A stretch of DNA of 64,000 bases from Flavobacterium antarcticum DSM 19726 (GCF_000419685.1 NZ_ATTM01000007.1:62001-126000); one strand, 5' to 3'; counted from the stretch's first letter, positions 9,389 to 18,462 are shown. Program-made: numbers and translations. Notes: generated from the letters alone by a model not told the origin.

Positions 9389-9928
9389 TTATTTCTTATC
9401 TGAAAACTTAGGATCAGCTTCCATCACCGTTCCACAATTATCGCAAGTTCGTAATTCTTCTGAATTATAGAAATGTTTAAAGTGAGGCAAGAAATCTTCT
9501 TCAATGTCTTTCAATTCAAAATAGACTTCATATAATTTATGGTTGCAATTTTCGCAGAACCAAAGTAAGCCGTCTTTTAAGTTTTGACCTTCGCGTTTCT
9601 TTTCAATTACCAAACCAATTGAATTTTCAGTTCGTGCAGGAGAATGAGGCGTTTTTGCGGGATGCAAATACATATCACCGGCATTTAATTGCATAGCGAC
9701 TTTCTTGCCTTCGTCTTGAACGTAAATAGTTATGGAACCTTCTATTTGATAAAACAATTCTTCGGTTTCATTGAAATGATAATCTTTTCGTGCATTTGGA
9801 CCGGCAACAATCATTACAATGTAATCCTCAGAATCAATGTAGATGTTTTTATTTCCTACAGGAGGTTTTAATAGATGACGGTTTTCGTCGATCCATTTGG
9901 TCAAGTTGAAGGGTTTTGCAATAGCCAT
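9389..9928 (-). CDS. nbaC: 3-Hydroxyanthranilate 3,4-dioxygenase
   Basis: The 179-residue cupin opens the ring of 3-hydroxyanthranilate to aminocarboxymuconate semialdehyde, the precursor of quinolinate in the kynurenine route to NAD. The iron ligands expected for this family are in place: His51, Glu57 and His95 (in DYHFNETEELF and KTPH). The C-terminal rubredoxin-like iron site found in bacterial enzymes is also present as two CxxC pairs (Cys125/128 and Cys162/165). Length matches the bacterial enzyme. No other kynurenine gene is in the window. The ATG is preceded by an A/T-rich leader without a Shine-Dalgarno site. Confidence 0.97.
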   Translation of the reverse strand: MAIAKPFNLTKWIDENRHLLKPPVGNKNIYIDSEDYIVMIVAGPNARKDYHFNETEELFYQIEGSITIYVQDEGKKVAMQLNAGDMYLHPAKTPHSPARTENSIGLVIEKKREGQNLKDGLLWFCENCNHKLYEVYFELKDIEEDFLPHFKHFYNSEELRTCDNCGTVMEADPKFSDKK

Positions 9929-9956
9929 CTTTATTTTTTTTAGCTAATTTACGAAA

Positions 9957-9984
9957 ATAAAAAAGGTTGGCATAAACCAACCTT
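9957..9984 (-). terminator. Terminator of the exported endonuclease-family gene
   Basis: AAAAGGTTGG and CCAACCTTTT form a 10-bp perfect stem with a 6-base loop and flanking A/T runs. It lies 12 bases beyond the stop codon at 9997. Confidence 0.85.
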
Positions 9985-9996
9985 TTAAATCTTATC

Positions 9997-11103
9997 TTAT
10001 TTCATTTCCTTAATCAAGTAGATATACACTGGAAAGTGATCACTAAATCCCGGTTCACTTGGAGAATTCCGCAACGGATATCCTTTATACTGTCCTGAAG
10101 TCTGAATTAGAAATTGCTTGTTATAAATTCCTGCCTTCCAATATTGCCATCCTGAAAAATCATTTCTGATGTAGGGTTCGCTAACCATCATTTGGTCAAA
10201 AATATCACCCGAGTCTCTATAAAATAAAGTAGCGTTACCATCTTTGGCCATTTGCTCAAATGGGTTATAAATTCCACCCTTTTTAACTTCTGATTTTTTT
10301 AATTTGGCCCCAATTCCTTCCTTCACACTTTTATTATATGTTCCGTCGTTTAAATCTCCCATAGTAATGATCTTCGCATTTGGGTTGATTTTGAACAACG
10401 AGTCCATAATTTTTCTGTTCAATCTTCCTGCCGCTTCACGGTACGGACTGCTTCTTTTTTCACCGCCAGAACGAGACGGCCAGTGATTTACAATGAAATG
10501 AACTTCTTCACCATCTAATAAACCAGTCACTAATAATTGATCTCGTGTATACACTCTTTTACTAGTTGCGTCGTAATTTACATTTGGTTTATCAGCATCT
10601 TCCGCATCCTTTTCCTCTTTCTTTGCAGTATCTACTTCATTACGATATATATATAAAGGTACATTTATATAACTGGTTGGTTTAAAGAATTTTTTCTGAT
10701 ACAAAAAACCTACATCAATTCCACGCTTGTCTGGCGACTCAAAATGTACAATTCCGTAGTCTTTTGATGCAATTTGTGGATCTTTTACTAAATCTTCTAA
10801 CACTCCTTTGTTTTCAACCTCACATACTCCTAATATGGTAGGCGATTCTTTTTGTTGGTCGTTTGTCCCGATACCAACGATTACTCGTGCTAGATTATGA
10901 ATTTTTTGCTTATACTTTCTTGAAGTCCATCCGTTCTGTGGCAAATATTCCTCATCATAGTTTGCTTGATTTATGGTGTCAAACAAATTTTCAACGTTAT
11001 AAAACGCTACCGTATGTATCTTAAATTTTTTCTCCTGAGCTTGAGAATTTAAAATTCCCGCTGCTAGAAATAAAAATAAAAAGACTGATTTTTTAAAATT
11101 CAT
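9997..11103 (-). CDS. Exported endonuclease/exonuclease/phosphatase-family enzyme
   Basis: This 368-residue protein begins with a signal peptide (residues 1 to about 22, ending in Ser-Gln-Ala-Gln) followed by the EEP fold. Family motifs are visible in order: FYNVENLFD (35-43), GVCEVEN (metal-binding Glu), HWPSRSGG (active-site His), MGDLND (Asp/Asn pair) and the C-terminal SDHFPVY. These predict a metal-dependent phosphodiesterase or nuclease outside the cytoplasm. It is transcribed divergently from a TonB-dependent receptor and a DUF5689 lipoprotein through mirror-image promoters, so the three probably act together, for example in scavenging phosphate or nucleotides from extracellular nucleic acid; that role is inference. 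The substrate (DNA, RNA, phospholipid head group) is not decided by the sequence. Confidence 0.92.
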   Translation of the reverse strand: MNFKKSVFLFLFLAAGILNSQAQEKKFKIHTVAFYNVENLFDTINQANYDEEYLPQNGWTSRKYKQKIHNLARVIVGIGTNDQQKESPTILGVCEVENKGVLEDLVKDPQIASKDYGIVHFESPDKRGIDVGFLYQKKFFKPTSYINVPLYIYRNEVDTAKKEEKDAEDADKPNVNYDATSKRVYTRDQLLVTGLLDGEEVHFIVNHWPSRSGGEKRSSPYREAAGRLNRKIMDSLFKINPNAKIITMGDLNDGTYNKSVKEGIGAKLKKSEVKKGGIYNPFEQMAKDGNATLFYRDSGDIFDQMMVSEPYIRNDFSGWQYWKAGIYNKQFLIQTSGQYKGYPLRNSPSEPGFSDHFPVYIYLIKEMK

Positions 11104-11145
11104 AGATTTGTAATATTAATTTAATGTCAACTTTAACAGAAAGTT

Positions 11146-11191
11146 GGCTACAAAAGTAGTTATATTTAATTTAAAATGTAACTTTGTAGCC
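11146..11191. promoter_or_regulatory. Mirror-image divergent promoters in an inverted repeat
   Basis: GGCTACAAA (11146-11154) and TTTGTAGCC (11183-11191) form a perfect 9-bp inverted repeat. Each arm carries an exact -7 box pointing outward: TAACTTTG on plus (11179-11186) and TACTTTTG on minus (11158-11151), each followed by TAGCC. Both start regions are therefore near-identical, which would let one regulator control both directions. Confidence 0.7.
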
Positions 11192-11239
11192 GTTAAGAAA
11201 ACATTATTTTAACAAAACAGGATTAATTTAAATTTATTT

Positions 11240-14068
11240 ATGAAAAAACTTGTAATTAGTATGTTTTTTGTGCTGCAAGTTGTTTTTGCTTGGTCACAAG
11301 ACAAAACTTCGGGCGTCACTGGGACAGTTGTTGATTCAAAGACGCAAAGACCATTGGAAAATGTAGTGGCAACGATTCAAAACACAACATTTACCGCTTT
11401 GACGAATCAAAATGGTGTTTTTGTTTTTGAAAAAGTAGCAGTTGGCGAACAACTATTAGAAATTAGCAGTGCAGGCTATGCGAGACAATTGCTTTCGATT
11501 GCAGTAACTGAAGGAAGTGTACTGGACTTGGGTACCATTATGTTTGAAGAAGATATTACTTCTGAACAACAAATGAGCCTTATTACGATTACTGAGAACG
11601 ATTTAGGCGATGACAACAGTGGTTCAGAAAGTACGGCTGGTTTGCTTCAAGCAACTCGTGACGTATTTCAGCAAGCAGCTGCTTTTAATTGGGGTCAAGC
11701 CCGATTCAGAATCAGAGGTTTAGATAATGAATACGGTAAAACGATGATTAATGGTATTTCTATGGACAAAGTTTCTGACGGTCGTCCACAATACGCAAAC
11801 TGGGGAGGTCTTAACGACGCGACTAGAAATCAAGAATTTACAATGGGTTCTACTCCATCTGCCTACACTTTTGGTGGTGCTTTAGGAACGCAAGAAATCA
11901 ACACTAGAGCTTCTATTTACCGTCCAGGTTCAAGAATATCTTTTTCTGGAACAAACACAAATTACAATTGGAGAACGATGGCTACTCATGCTTCTGGTAT
12001 GGATAAAAATGGTTGGGCTTACGTAATTTCAGCTTCAAGACGTTGGGCAAAAGAAGGTTATTTTGAAGGAACAGATTATGCTGCAAATTCATTTTTTGCT
12101 TCCGTTGAAAAAAGAATCAACGACAACCACAGTTTAAATATTACTGCGATTTATGCACAAAACAGTCGAGGAAAAAATTCACCAAACAGTGATGAAATTA
12201 ACGACTTAGCAGGTGTTAAATACAACTCATACTGGGGATGGCAAGATGGTAAAAAAAGAAACTCTAGAGACAAAGATGTTGAAGAGCCTTTATTCATCTT
12301 AAGTCACTACTGGAAAATTTCTGAGAAAACAAACTTAAATACAAACGTTGCTTACCAGTTTGGTTCCATCGGAAATAGTCGTTTTGATTATAATGGTGCT
12401 AGAAACCCGGATCCAACTTACTACAGAAATTTACCAAGTTACTTCTCTACATTCCATGATAATGCAAGTGGTGAATATTTAGGAAATACGCCCGAAAACA
12501 TTCTTGCAGCAGAGAAAAACCGAACTGAGTTTTTAGCTAACAAACAAATTGACTGGGATGACATCTACCGATATAATTCAGAACAATTAGACGGACAGAG
12601 TTTGACTATTCTTTATGAAGACAGAACAGACGACAAACAATGGACTGCTAATACATTATTAGCTTCTCAATTGTCTGATAATATCGTTTTTAACGCTGGT
12701 GCAAACTACCGTAAATTACAGTCAGAAAATTACCAGCACGTTTTAGATTTATTAGGTGGTCAGTCTTATTTAGACATTGATACTTTTTTATTGCAAAAAG
12801 GTGGCGGAAGAGAACAATCTGATTTAGCTAATCCAGACCGTCAAGTTGGTGTTGGAGATAAATTTGGATACCGTTACATTCTTCATGCTGATGTTGTAGA
12901 TGCATTTACACAATTTAAATTCAGTTACAACAAAGTTGATTTCTATTTAGCGCAATCTTTTTCAAGAAGTCAGTATCAAAGAGAAGGTTTGTACCAAAAT
13001 GGAAACTATGCGGCAACTTCTAAAGGAAAAAGTGCTAAAGCTATTTTTGAAAACTTCGGTTTCAAAGGAGGTTTGACGTACAAAATCACAGGACGTCATT
13101 ACTTAGATTTCAACGGAGCTTACATGACAAAAGCACCAACGATGAGAAACACATTTCCAAATGTCCGTTTAAACAGTAACATCGTTCCTGATTTAAAAAG
13201 CGAATCAATTGTAAGTGCTGACGCAAGTTATATCTTGAGAACACCAAAATTAAAAGCAAAAATTACCGGTTATTTTTCAAGAATTAGTGATTTAACTGAT
13301 ATCGCATTCTATTTTGCGGAAGGAATTGGAATCATTGACGAAACAACTAATGAATTAGTTAGTGGAAACGGAAATGCTTTCGTAGCAGAAATCGTAACTG
13401 GTTTAACCAAGCAAAATATGGGTGGAGAATTTGGAATTGAATACCAATTTACTTCAACTATCAAAGGTACCGCTTCTGCAGCTTACGGACAATATACGTA
13501 TGCAAGCGACCCAAATGTAAAATTAAACGTAGATACTAATAGATCTGTAGTTAATTACGGTCGTGCTACGATGAAAGATTACAAACAACCAGGAATGCCT
13601 CAACAAGCATATGCAGTTGGAATAGAATACAGAGATCCTAAATACTGGTGGATTGGTGCTAACGCAAATTATCTTGCTGATAACTATTTAGATATTTCTC
13701 CCTTATTGAGAACAGACAACTTCTTTAAAAATTCAAATGACCCAGATGGTTTCCCATTTGCTGGAGCATCAGAAGAAGCAGGAAGAGAATTGTTGAAACA
13801 AGAGAAATTCGACCCCGTTACTTTGCTTAACTTAGTAGGTGGTAAATCTTGGAGAACAAGTAATAAAAACAGAAATACAATCGGATTCTTTGCAAGTATT
13901 AATAATGTATTAGATAAAACGTATAAAACAGGTGGTTTTGAACAAGCAAGAAATGCAAACTTCGAACAACTTGCGCAAGATATGGTAGGACCAGCTCGTT
14001 CATTTGGACCTAAATATTTCTACGGTTATGGAAGAACTTATTTCTTAAACCTGTACTATAACTTCTAA
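11240..14068 (+). CDS. TonB-dependent receptor with carboxypeptidase-like N-domain
   Basis: The 942-residue outer-membrane protein has a signal peptide (about 1-20), a carboxypeptidase-regulatory-like domain (about 24-105, GVTGTVVDSKTQRPLENV to the LDLGTI strand), a plug (about 130-235, with FRIRGLDNEYGKTMINGISMD) and a beta-barrel ending in a terminal Phe (YYNF). Such receptors import substrates too large for porins, energised by TonB. The next gene, 18 bases downstream, is a DUF5689 lipoprotein that probably sits beside it at the surface. With the divergent exported EEP enzyme, it forms a three-gene locus suggestive of nucleic-acid or phosphate-compound scavenging; the ligand is not known. 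Confidence 0.95.
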   Translation: MKKLVISMFFVLQVVFAWSQDKTSGVTGTVVDSKTQRPLENVVATIQNTTFTALTNQNGVFVFEKVAVGEQLLEISSAGYARQLLSIAVTEGSVLDLGTIMFEEDITSEQQMSLITITENDLGDDNSGSESTAGLLQATRDVFQQAAAFNWGQARFRIRGLDNEYGKTMINGISMDKVSDGRPQYANWGGLNDATRNQEFTMGSTPSAYTFGGALGTQEINTRASIYRPGSRISFSGTNTNYNWRTMATHASGMDKNGWAYVISASRRWAKEGYFEGTDYAANSFFASVEKRINDNHSLNITAIYAQNSRGKNSPNSDEINDLAGVKYNSYWGWQDGKKRNSRDKDVEEPLFILSHYWKISEKTNLNTNVAYQFGSIGNSRFDYNGARNPDPTYYRNLPSYFSTFHDNASGEYLGNTPENILAAEKNRTEFLANKQIDWDDIYRYNSEQLDGQSLTILYEDRTDDKQWTANTLLASQLSDNIVFNAGANYRKLQSENYQHVLDLLGGQSYLDIDTFLLQKGGGREQSDLANPDRQVGVGDKFGYRYILHADVVDAFTQFKFSYNKVDFYLAQSFSRSQYQREGLYQNGNYAATSKGKSAKAIFENFGFKGGLTYKITGRHYLDFNGAYMTKAPTMRNTFPNVRLNSNIVPDLKSESIVSADASYILRTPKLKAKITGYFSRISDLTDIAFYFAEGIGIIDETTNELVSGNGNAFVAEIVTGLTKQNMGGEFGIEYQFTSTIKGTASAAYGQYTYASDPNVKLNVDTNRSVVNYGRATMKDYKQPGMPQQAYAVGIEYRDPKYWWIGANANYLADNYLDISPLLRTDNFFKNSNDPDGFPFAGASEEAGRELLKQEKFDPVTLLNLVGGKSWRTSNKNRNTIGFFASINNVLDKTYKTGGFEQARNANFEQLAQDMVGPARSFGPKYFYGYGRTYFLNLYYNF

Positions 14069-14086
14069 TAAAATAAAAATTATCAT

Positions 14087-15511
14087 ATGAAAACAAATTT
14101 TTTAAAATCAATCTTTTTCGTAGCATTATCAGCAGCTCTTTTTACAAGTTGTGTAAATGACGACGATTATTCAGTTCCAAATTTGGAATGCAATGAGCCC
14201 GTAATAACTTCAACAATGAAGACGGTTCAACAAATCGTTACTCTAGCAACTCCAGTTGCAACCTTATATGAAGCAGATGACGCTATTGAAGGACATGTAG
14301 TTTCTAGTGATAAAGGCGGAAACTTTTACAAAGTAGTTTACATGAATTCTCTTGACGGAGAAATTGGATTTAGTGTAGCAATCAACCAAGCAAAAACTTT
14401 TACTGATTACGCAGTAGGAAGAAAAGTTTTTGTAAAATTGAAAGGTTTATACATTCAAAAGAGAAATGGTATTTTACAAATTGGAGCACTTTATAACGGT
14501 AACGTTGGACAAATTGCAACAACAGATTACAAAAAAGCAGTCGTAAGAGCATGTGAAATAGTATCTGAAGAGAATTTAGTAAAAGAAATTACTTTAGCTC
14601 AAATCAACGACACCAATCTTGGTAAATTAGTGGAATTAACGGACGTTCAGTTTGCAGATAGCGAATTAGGTCAAAACTATTACAACGCAACAAATGTGAT
14701 AGGTGGAGAAACAAACCACATCATTACAAATGCAAGTGGAGCTACTTTAATTTTCAGAACAGGTCAATATGCAGAATATGCTGCAAAACCAGTTTCACCA
14801 AACAGCGGAAGAATCAGAGGTATCTTAACTAAATTTAATTCTGATTACCAGTTTGTAGCTCGTTATGCTTCTGACATTAGATTAACAGAGCCACGTATTG
14901 GTGGTGATCCAACTGATCCTACAGATCCAACTGACCCGACTGACCCTACAGATCCAACCGACCCTACAGATCCATCAAATGGTTCATTATTATTTGCAGG
15001 TGGAGATTTTGAAGATTATGCTGCATTCTTAGCTGGCGTAAACAGTTTTGGAGTTAAAGAATATGCAACTCAAAGTACAGGAACTGGAATTGAAGGTGGA
15101 AATTCACTAAAAATCAGCGGAACTCCAGCAGGTAATGATTACGTATTTACAGTTTCTGCTCCAGCAGGAATTCCTGCAAACGCTACAAAAATTACATTCT
15201 ACGTTAGAGGTACTGGAGCGAAATCGTTATCTTTAAATGTGTACCGTTCTACAACTGGATACGATGTATTTAACCTTGGTGATTTAGCAACTACTGCAGT
15301 AACTTTACAAAAATCAACAGAAATACAAGCTTCTGGAAATGGTACAAATCAATACTTAGGAATTATTAATACCAATAACAACTGGGTTAAAGTGACTTTG
15401 AATATTGCTGATGTAGCAATCAACACTACAGCTGGAAATGATATTTTTGCTTTGAAAGTTGGAAAATCTGCAGCATATGAAATGCATTTAGATAATTTCT
15501 TCATCGAGTAA
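14087..15511 (+). CDS. DUF5689-type surface lipoprotein
   Basis: The 474-residue product has a lipoprotein signal (lipobox Phe-Thr-Ser-Cys at residue 22, followed by Val-Asn-Asp-Asp-Asp, an acidic stretch that fits surface export in Bacteroidota). Residues about 45-270 match the DUF5689 pattern (ATLYEADDAIEGHVVSSDKGG and the repeated VGRKVFVKLKGLYI). A linker of eight Asp-Pro-Thr/Ser units follows (274-297), then a C-terminal jelly-roll-like region (about 300-474) like carbohydrate-binding or choice-of-anchor domains. It is co-transcribed with the TonB-dependent receptor upstream and ends at a strong terminator. Role as the receptor's substrate-capturing partner is an inference. Confidence 0.88.
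   Translation: MKTNFLKSIFFVALSAALFTSCVNDDDYSVPNLECNEPVITSTMKTVQQIVTLATPVATLYEADDAIEGHVVSSDKGGNFYKVVYMNSLDGEIGFSVAINQAKTFTDYAVGRKVFVKLKGLYIQKRNGILQIGALYNGNVGQIATTDYKKAVVRACEIVSEENLVKEITLAQINDTNLGKLVELTDVQFADSELGQNYYNATNVIGGETNHIITNASGATLIFRTGQYAEYAAKPVSPNSGRIRGILTKFNSDYQFVARYASDIRLTEPRIGGDPTDPTDPTDPTDPTDPTDPTDPSNGSLLFAGGDFEDYAAFLAGVNSFGVKEYATQSTGTGIEGGNSLKISGTPAGNDYVFTVSAPAGIPANATKITFYVRGTGAKSLSLNVYRSTTGYDVFNLGDLATTAVTLQKSTEIQASGNGTNQYLGIINTNNNWVKVTLNIADVAINTTAGNDIFALKVGKSAAYEMHLDNFFIE
14906..14977 (+). repeat. In-frame 9-base tandem repeat (Asp-Pro-Thr linker)
   Basis: Eight tandem copies of a GAy-CCn-ACn unit encode seven Asp-Pro-Thr and one Asp-Pro-Ser. Third positions vary between copies, so it is not a perfect DNA repeat. 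It separates the DUF5689 part from the C-terminal domain of the lipoprotein. Confidence 0.9.
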
Positions 15512-15536
15512 TCATTCTCGAAAATATTAAGTAAAG

Positions 15537-15568
15537 AAAAGGCTATCATTAATTTGATAGCCTTTTTT
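15537..15568. terminator. Bidirectional terminator
   Basis: AAAAGGCTATCA and TGATAGCCTTTT form a 12-bp perfect stem with a 6-base loop and a T tract. It ends the receptor/lipoprotein operon and serves the convergent L,D-transpeptidase gene. Confidence 0.92.
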
Positions 15569-15595
15569 TATGTTCATAAATAGTTATGTTTAATT

Positions 15596-17182
15596 TCACT
15601 CTTTCTCTGTTAACAGAGTGGCCAATTGTGAATCTCTCTTGTAAACATCATGATAGAAATTAACTTTACCATCTCTGTCTGTCCAAGCCGTAAAATAGCC
15701 AATGTAAACTGGAATTTCGTTCTTAATCGTATACCAAGTTTCTTCTCCTTTATTCATGGCTAAATCAATCTTTTCTGAATTCCATTTCGAATCATTTTCT
15801 AAAATTACTTGTGCCAATTCTTTCGGCTTCTCCACACGAATGCAACCGTGACTAAAAGCCCGACTGTCTCGCTGAAATAAACTTTTAGAAGGCGTATCGT
15901 GCAGGTAAATATTATTGCTATTTGGAAATAAAAACTTTACCAATCCCAGTGAATTACGAGCTCCTGGCTTTTGCCGTACCAAACCATTGTTCCACTCCAT
16001 ATTGTGATTTTCTAAATAATTGCTATTTTTCTCAATTCCAGGTAAAACTTCATTCTTAATGATACTTTGCGGAATATTCCAATACGGACTAAAAACAATG
16101 TACTTTATCTTACCACTAAAAATAACCGTCTGATGCATTGTAGTTCCTACAACTACGTTTGATTCTAAAGCCACTTTATCGTCTTTAATATAAATCAACT
16201 TATAAGCCGGAATATTCACCACCACATATTCTTTGTCTTTTGAAATATTGGGCGAAATCCATCGACAACGCTCCATATTGATCATAATCGTTTTAATCCG
16301 GTCTTCTACCGATACGTTCATCGCTCCAAGTGTTAATTTTCCAATCGCTTTGTCCACAACAAAACCATGTCTTTTCTGAAAATTTGAAATACCTTCAATA
16401 AGACTTTCGTCAAAAATGGCACTTCCTGAATCTTCTTTCAAATCGCCCGTAATAACCAATCTTTTCCGAATTTTCAAAATCAGTTCCGAACTATCTTTTA
16501 CTTTCAATGTTTTAAATTTCTCCGGAATTTGAATCGAATCCCAACCGCCATTTTTAGCTAATTCCCGGTATTCTTCTAAAGCATTTTTTAGCAAGTAATA
16601 TTGCTTGTTAAGCTGCGTTTCCTTGTTAACCAAACCAGGATTTGCCAATAAAGTGTCGAGGTACGAAACATAAGAAGTTCGTTCCCGCTTTAAAAACCAA
16701 CCCATATCTTCTCTTTTTTTCTGATCGATTCCTGCTAAAACTTTGTCAGTGTAGAAAAAATAGTAAGAAGTCAATAGTAATTCACTACTTAAATTTGTCG
16801 CTGCACTTTCTTGAAGCTTTAGGTCAAACTCTTTTTTATAAGGAATAGCCTGCATGATTCCCTCTTCGGCAATAGAGTTAACACGGTTATAAAGCACATC
16901 AGCCGTTTCTTTTCTGCCTTTGCTGTCGTGCCAGAGATAGTTAAACGTATGATTTCTATAAACAGCTAAAACCTCTTCTTTATAAATTGCCAATTCAGGA
17001 TACTTCTTGAAGAAAGGTTCAATTAAAGTACTGTCAAAAGGTTTTAATTCAGGATCAGGTTGGTCTAATTTCAACTCAAGTTCTGCTAAAACTTTTGGCT
17101 GCTTATTTTTACAATTCGTCAAAAACAGACAACTGCATAAAAGCGCACTAATAATGAATATGAAATGTATTTTGTTTCTCAT
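15596..17182 (-). CDS. L,D-transpeptidase (YcbB/LdtD-like), lipoprotein
   Basis: This 528-residue cell-wall enzyme forms 3-3 cross-links in peptidoglycan. It has a lipoprotein signal with lipobox Leu-Thr-Asn-Cys (Cys24), a long helical N-terminal region, a peptidoglycan-binding domain (about 265-300, FQKRHGFVVDKAIGKLTLGAMN) and a YkuD catalytic domain with SHGCIR containing catalytic Cys447. The order and length match the LdtD/YcbB group rather than the small ErfK type. The lipid anchor and lack of an inner-membrane helix set it apart from the E. coli enzyme. The start region faces the divergent NTF2-like gene at 17250, with 67 bases between. Confidence 0.93.
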   Translation of the reverse strand: MRNKIHFIFIISALLCSCLFLTNCKNKQPKVLAELELKLDQPDPELKPFDSTLIEPFFKKYPELAIYKEEVLAVYRNHTFNYLWHDSKGRKETADVLYNRVNSIAEEGIMQAIPYKKEFDLKLQESAATNLSSELLLTSYYFFYTDKVLAGIDQKKREDMGWFLKRERTSYVSYLDTLLANPGLVNKETQLNKQYYLLKNALEEYRELAKNGGWDSIQIPEKFKTLKVKDSSELILKIRKRLVITGDLKEDSGSAIFDESLIEGISNFQKRHGFVVDKAIGKLTLGAMNVSVEDRIKTIMINMERCRWISPNISKDKEYVVVNIPAYKLIYIKDDKVALESNVVVGTTMHQTVIFSGKIKYIVFSPYWNIPQSIIKNEVLPGIEKNSNYLENHNMEWNNGLVRQKPGARNSLGLVKFLFPNSNNIYLHDTPSKSLFQRDSRAFSHGCIRVEKPKELAQVILENDSKWNSEKIDLAMNKGEETWYTIKNEIPVYIGYFTAWTDRDGKVNFYHDVYKRDSQLATLLTEKE

Positions 17183-17249
17183 TTTATCTTATTTTTCAGT
17201 TTATAAATTTACTACTTTTACAGAAGCACTTCTGAATATAAGTAAAATT

Positions 17250-17750
17250 ATGAAACTTTCCTTCTTGTTATTTCCTGTATTATTTTTTACGAGTTTTGGT
17301 CAAGCCCAAAGTAATGCTGCTGAAAAAGAAATCATTTCAACCGTCGTTGATGCTTGGCACAAAGCCGCTGCAGAAGCTAACTTTGATGCGTACTTCGGAT
17401 TGATGTCGGACGATGCCATTTTCATCGGAACAGATGCTACAGAAAATTGGAACAAAACAGAATTTAAAAAATATGCAAAACCTCATTTCGATAAAGGAAA
17501 AGCATGGAATTTTAATCCTTTACAACGAAACATCTATTTTTCTGCCGATAAAAAAACAGCGTGGTTTGATGAACTTCTAGATACACAAATGAAAATTTGC
17601 CGCGGTTCAGGTGTTTTAATTAAAGTAAAAAAGAAGTGGAAAATCGCACATTATGTTCTTTCTATCAGCATTCCCAATGAATTTTCTAATGAAGTCATCA
17701 AGTTGAAAGCTAATTCAGACAATCTCTTAATTAAAAAATTAAAAAAATAA
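17250..17750 (+). CDS. Secreted SnoaL/NTF2-like protein
   Basis: The start was placed at the ATG at 17250; an in-frame extension upstream to 17007 would run antisense through the L,D-transpeptidase start and lacks a signal peptide at its N-terminus. From 17250 the 166-residue product begins with a good signal peptide (residues 1-20, ending Gly-Gln-Ala-Gln). The rest fits the nuclear-transport-factor-2-like cone fold (DUF4440/SnoaL-like): helix AWHKAAAEANFDAYFGLMSDDAIFIG, then the strand pair near FSADKKTAWFDELLD and GSGVLIKVKKKWKIAHYVLSI. Such proteins bind or turn over small hydrophobic molecules, but the ligand is unknown. Confidence 0.85.
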   Translation: MKLSFLLFPVLFFTSFGQAQSNAAEKEIISTVVDAWHKAAAEANFDAYFGLMSDDAIFIGTDATENWNKTEFKKYAKPHFDKGKAWNFNPLQRNIYFSADKKTAWFDELLDTQMKICRGSGVLIKVKKKWKIAHYVLSISIPNEFSNEVIKLKANSDNLLIKKLKK

Positions 17751-17843
17751 ATAGCATAATTACCTCTTTAATTTGTGTAATAGCTAGCTTCCCTATAAAC
17801 TAGTTTACTAATAATCATTTCATAATTTTCGAACTATTTCGAT

Positions 17844-17870
17844 ACCATCTTGATATCCTTTCAAGATGGT
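17844..17870. repeat. Inverted repeat, 10-bp stem
   Basis: ACCATCTTGA (17844-17853) and TCAAGATGGT (17861-17870) form a perfect stem with a 7-base loop. No T run follows on either side, so it is not a standard terminator. It lies in the 257-base gap between the NTF2-like gene and the HMA-like gene. Confidence 0.6.
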
Positions 17871-17878
17871 TTCCGGCG

Positions 17879-17912
17879 TTGAACTTATTTAAATTTAATA
17901 TAAATAGTTCAA
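17879..17912. promoter_or_regulatory. Second inverted repeat upstream of the globin-like operon
   Basis: TTGAAC (17879-17884) and GTTCAA (17907-17912) are the outer arms of a longer imperfect palindrome in which TTATTTAAA faces TATAAATA. It could be a hairpin in a transcript or an operator for the two-gene unit starting at 18008. No decision is possible from the sequence. Confidence 0.4.
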
Positions 17913-18007
17913 AAATAACATTAATGCAAAATATTATAAATCCAAGGCTTTAATCACAACGTACATTAGTCTATAAAACAAAAAGTAACCTCGATAATAT
18001 ATAGATT

Positions 18008-18445
18008 ATGAAAATCAATAAAAAAATCAAAATAGCAGTTGGAAGTGTTCTCGGAATTGTACTTCTATTGTCTATTGTTTTAGTGGTGCATATCGCAACG
18101 GTAAAGCCAACGGTATATGACAACGCAACCCTACAAATTAGTCGGATTAACTTCGAAGAGCCTATAGATAGCTTGATGGCAAAAGAAATCAACCGCGATT
18201 TAAAATCAATTACAGGTGTGAAAAATCCTTCCGTATTTGCTGATAAAAAAGTAGTGGTCTTTTACCACGACATGAATGTGGTAAATTCTGAGCAAGTCTA
18301 CAACCAGTTTATGGCAAAAGGCAAATACAAAGCAGCACGTTTTGTAGTACCAAAAGAAATTGCTTCAAACGAAGTTTGTCCCGTGATGGACAAAAACAGT
18401 TTTAGCTACAAGTTTTCAAGAGGAATCCAACGAATTTTTAATTAA
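18008..18445 (+). CDS. Single-TM protein with HMA-like (ferredoxin-fold) domain
   Basis: The 145-residue product has one N-terminal membrane helix (about residues 8-30) and an extracytoplasmic domain. The order of predicted elements (strand TLQISRINF, helix SLMAKEINRDLKSI, strand pair PSVFADKKVVVFYH, helix SEQVYNQFMA, strand AARFVVP) is the ferredoxin-like layout of heavy-metal-associated domains, but the CxxC metal site is absent; a lone Cys lies in NEVCPVM near 124. It is followed after 17 bases by the globin-like lipoprotein gene, so the two are surely co-transcribed. I do not know a named family. Confidence 0.75.
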   Translation: MKINKKIKIAVGSVLGIVLLLSIVLVVHIATVKPTVYDNATLQISRINFEEPIDSLMAKEINRDLKSITGVKNPSVFADKKVVVFYHDMNVVNSEQVYNQFMAKGKYKAARFVVPKEIASNEVCPVMDKNSFSYKFSRGIQRIFN

Positions 18446-18462
18446 CTATAAATACTTTTATT

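Noticed and set aside
17007..17249. In-frame extension of the NTF2-like gene upstream to 17007
   Set aside because: It runs antisense through the L,D-transpeptidase start, and only the ATG at 17250 places a signal peptide at the N-terminus.
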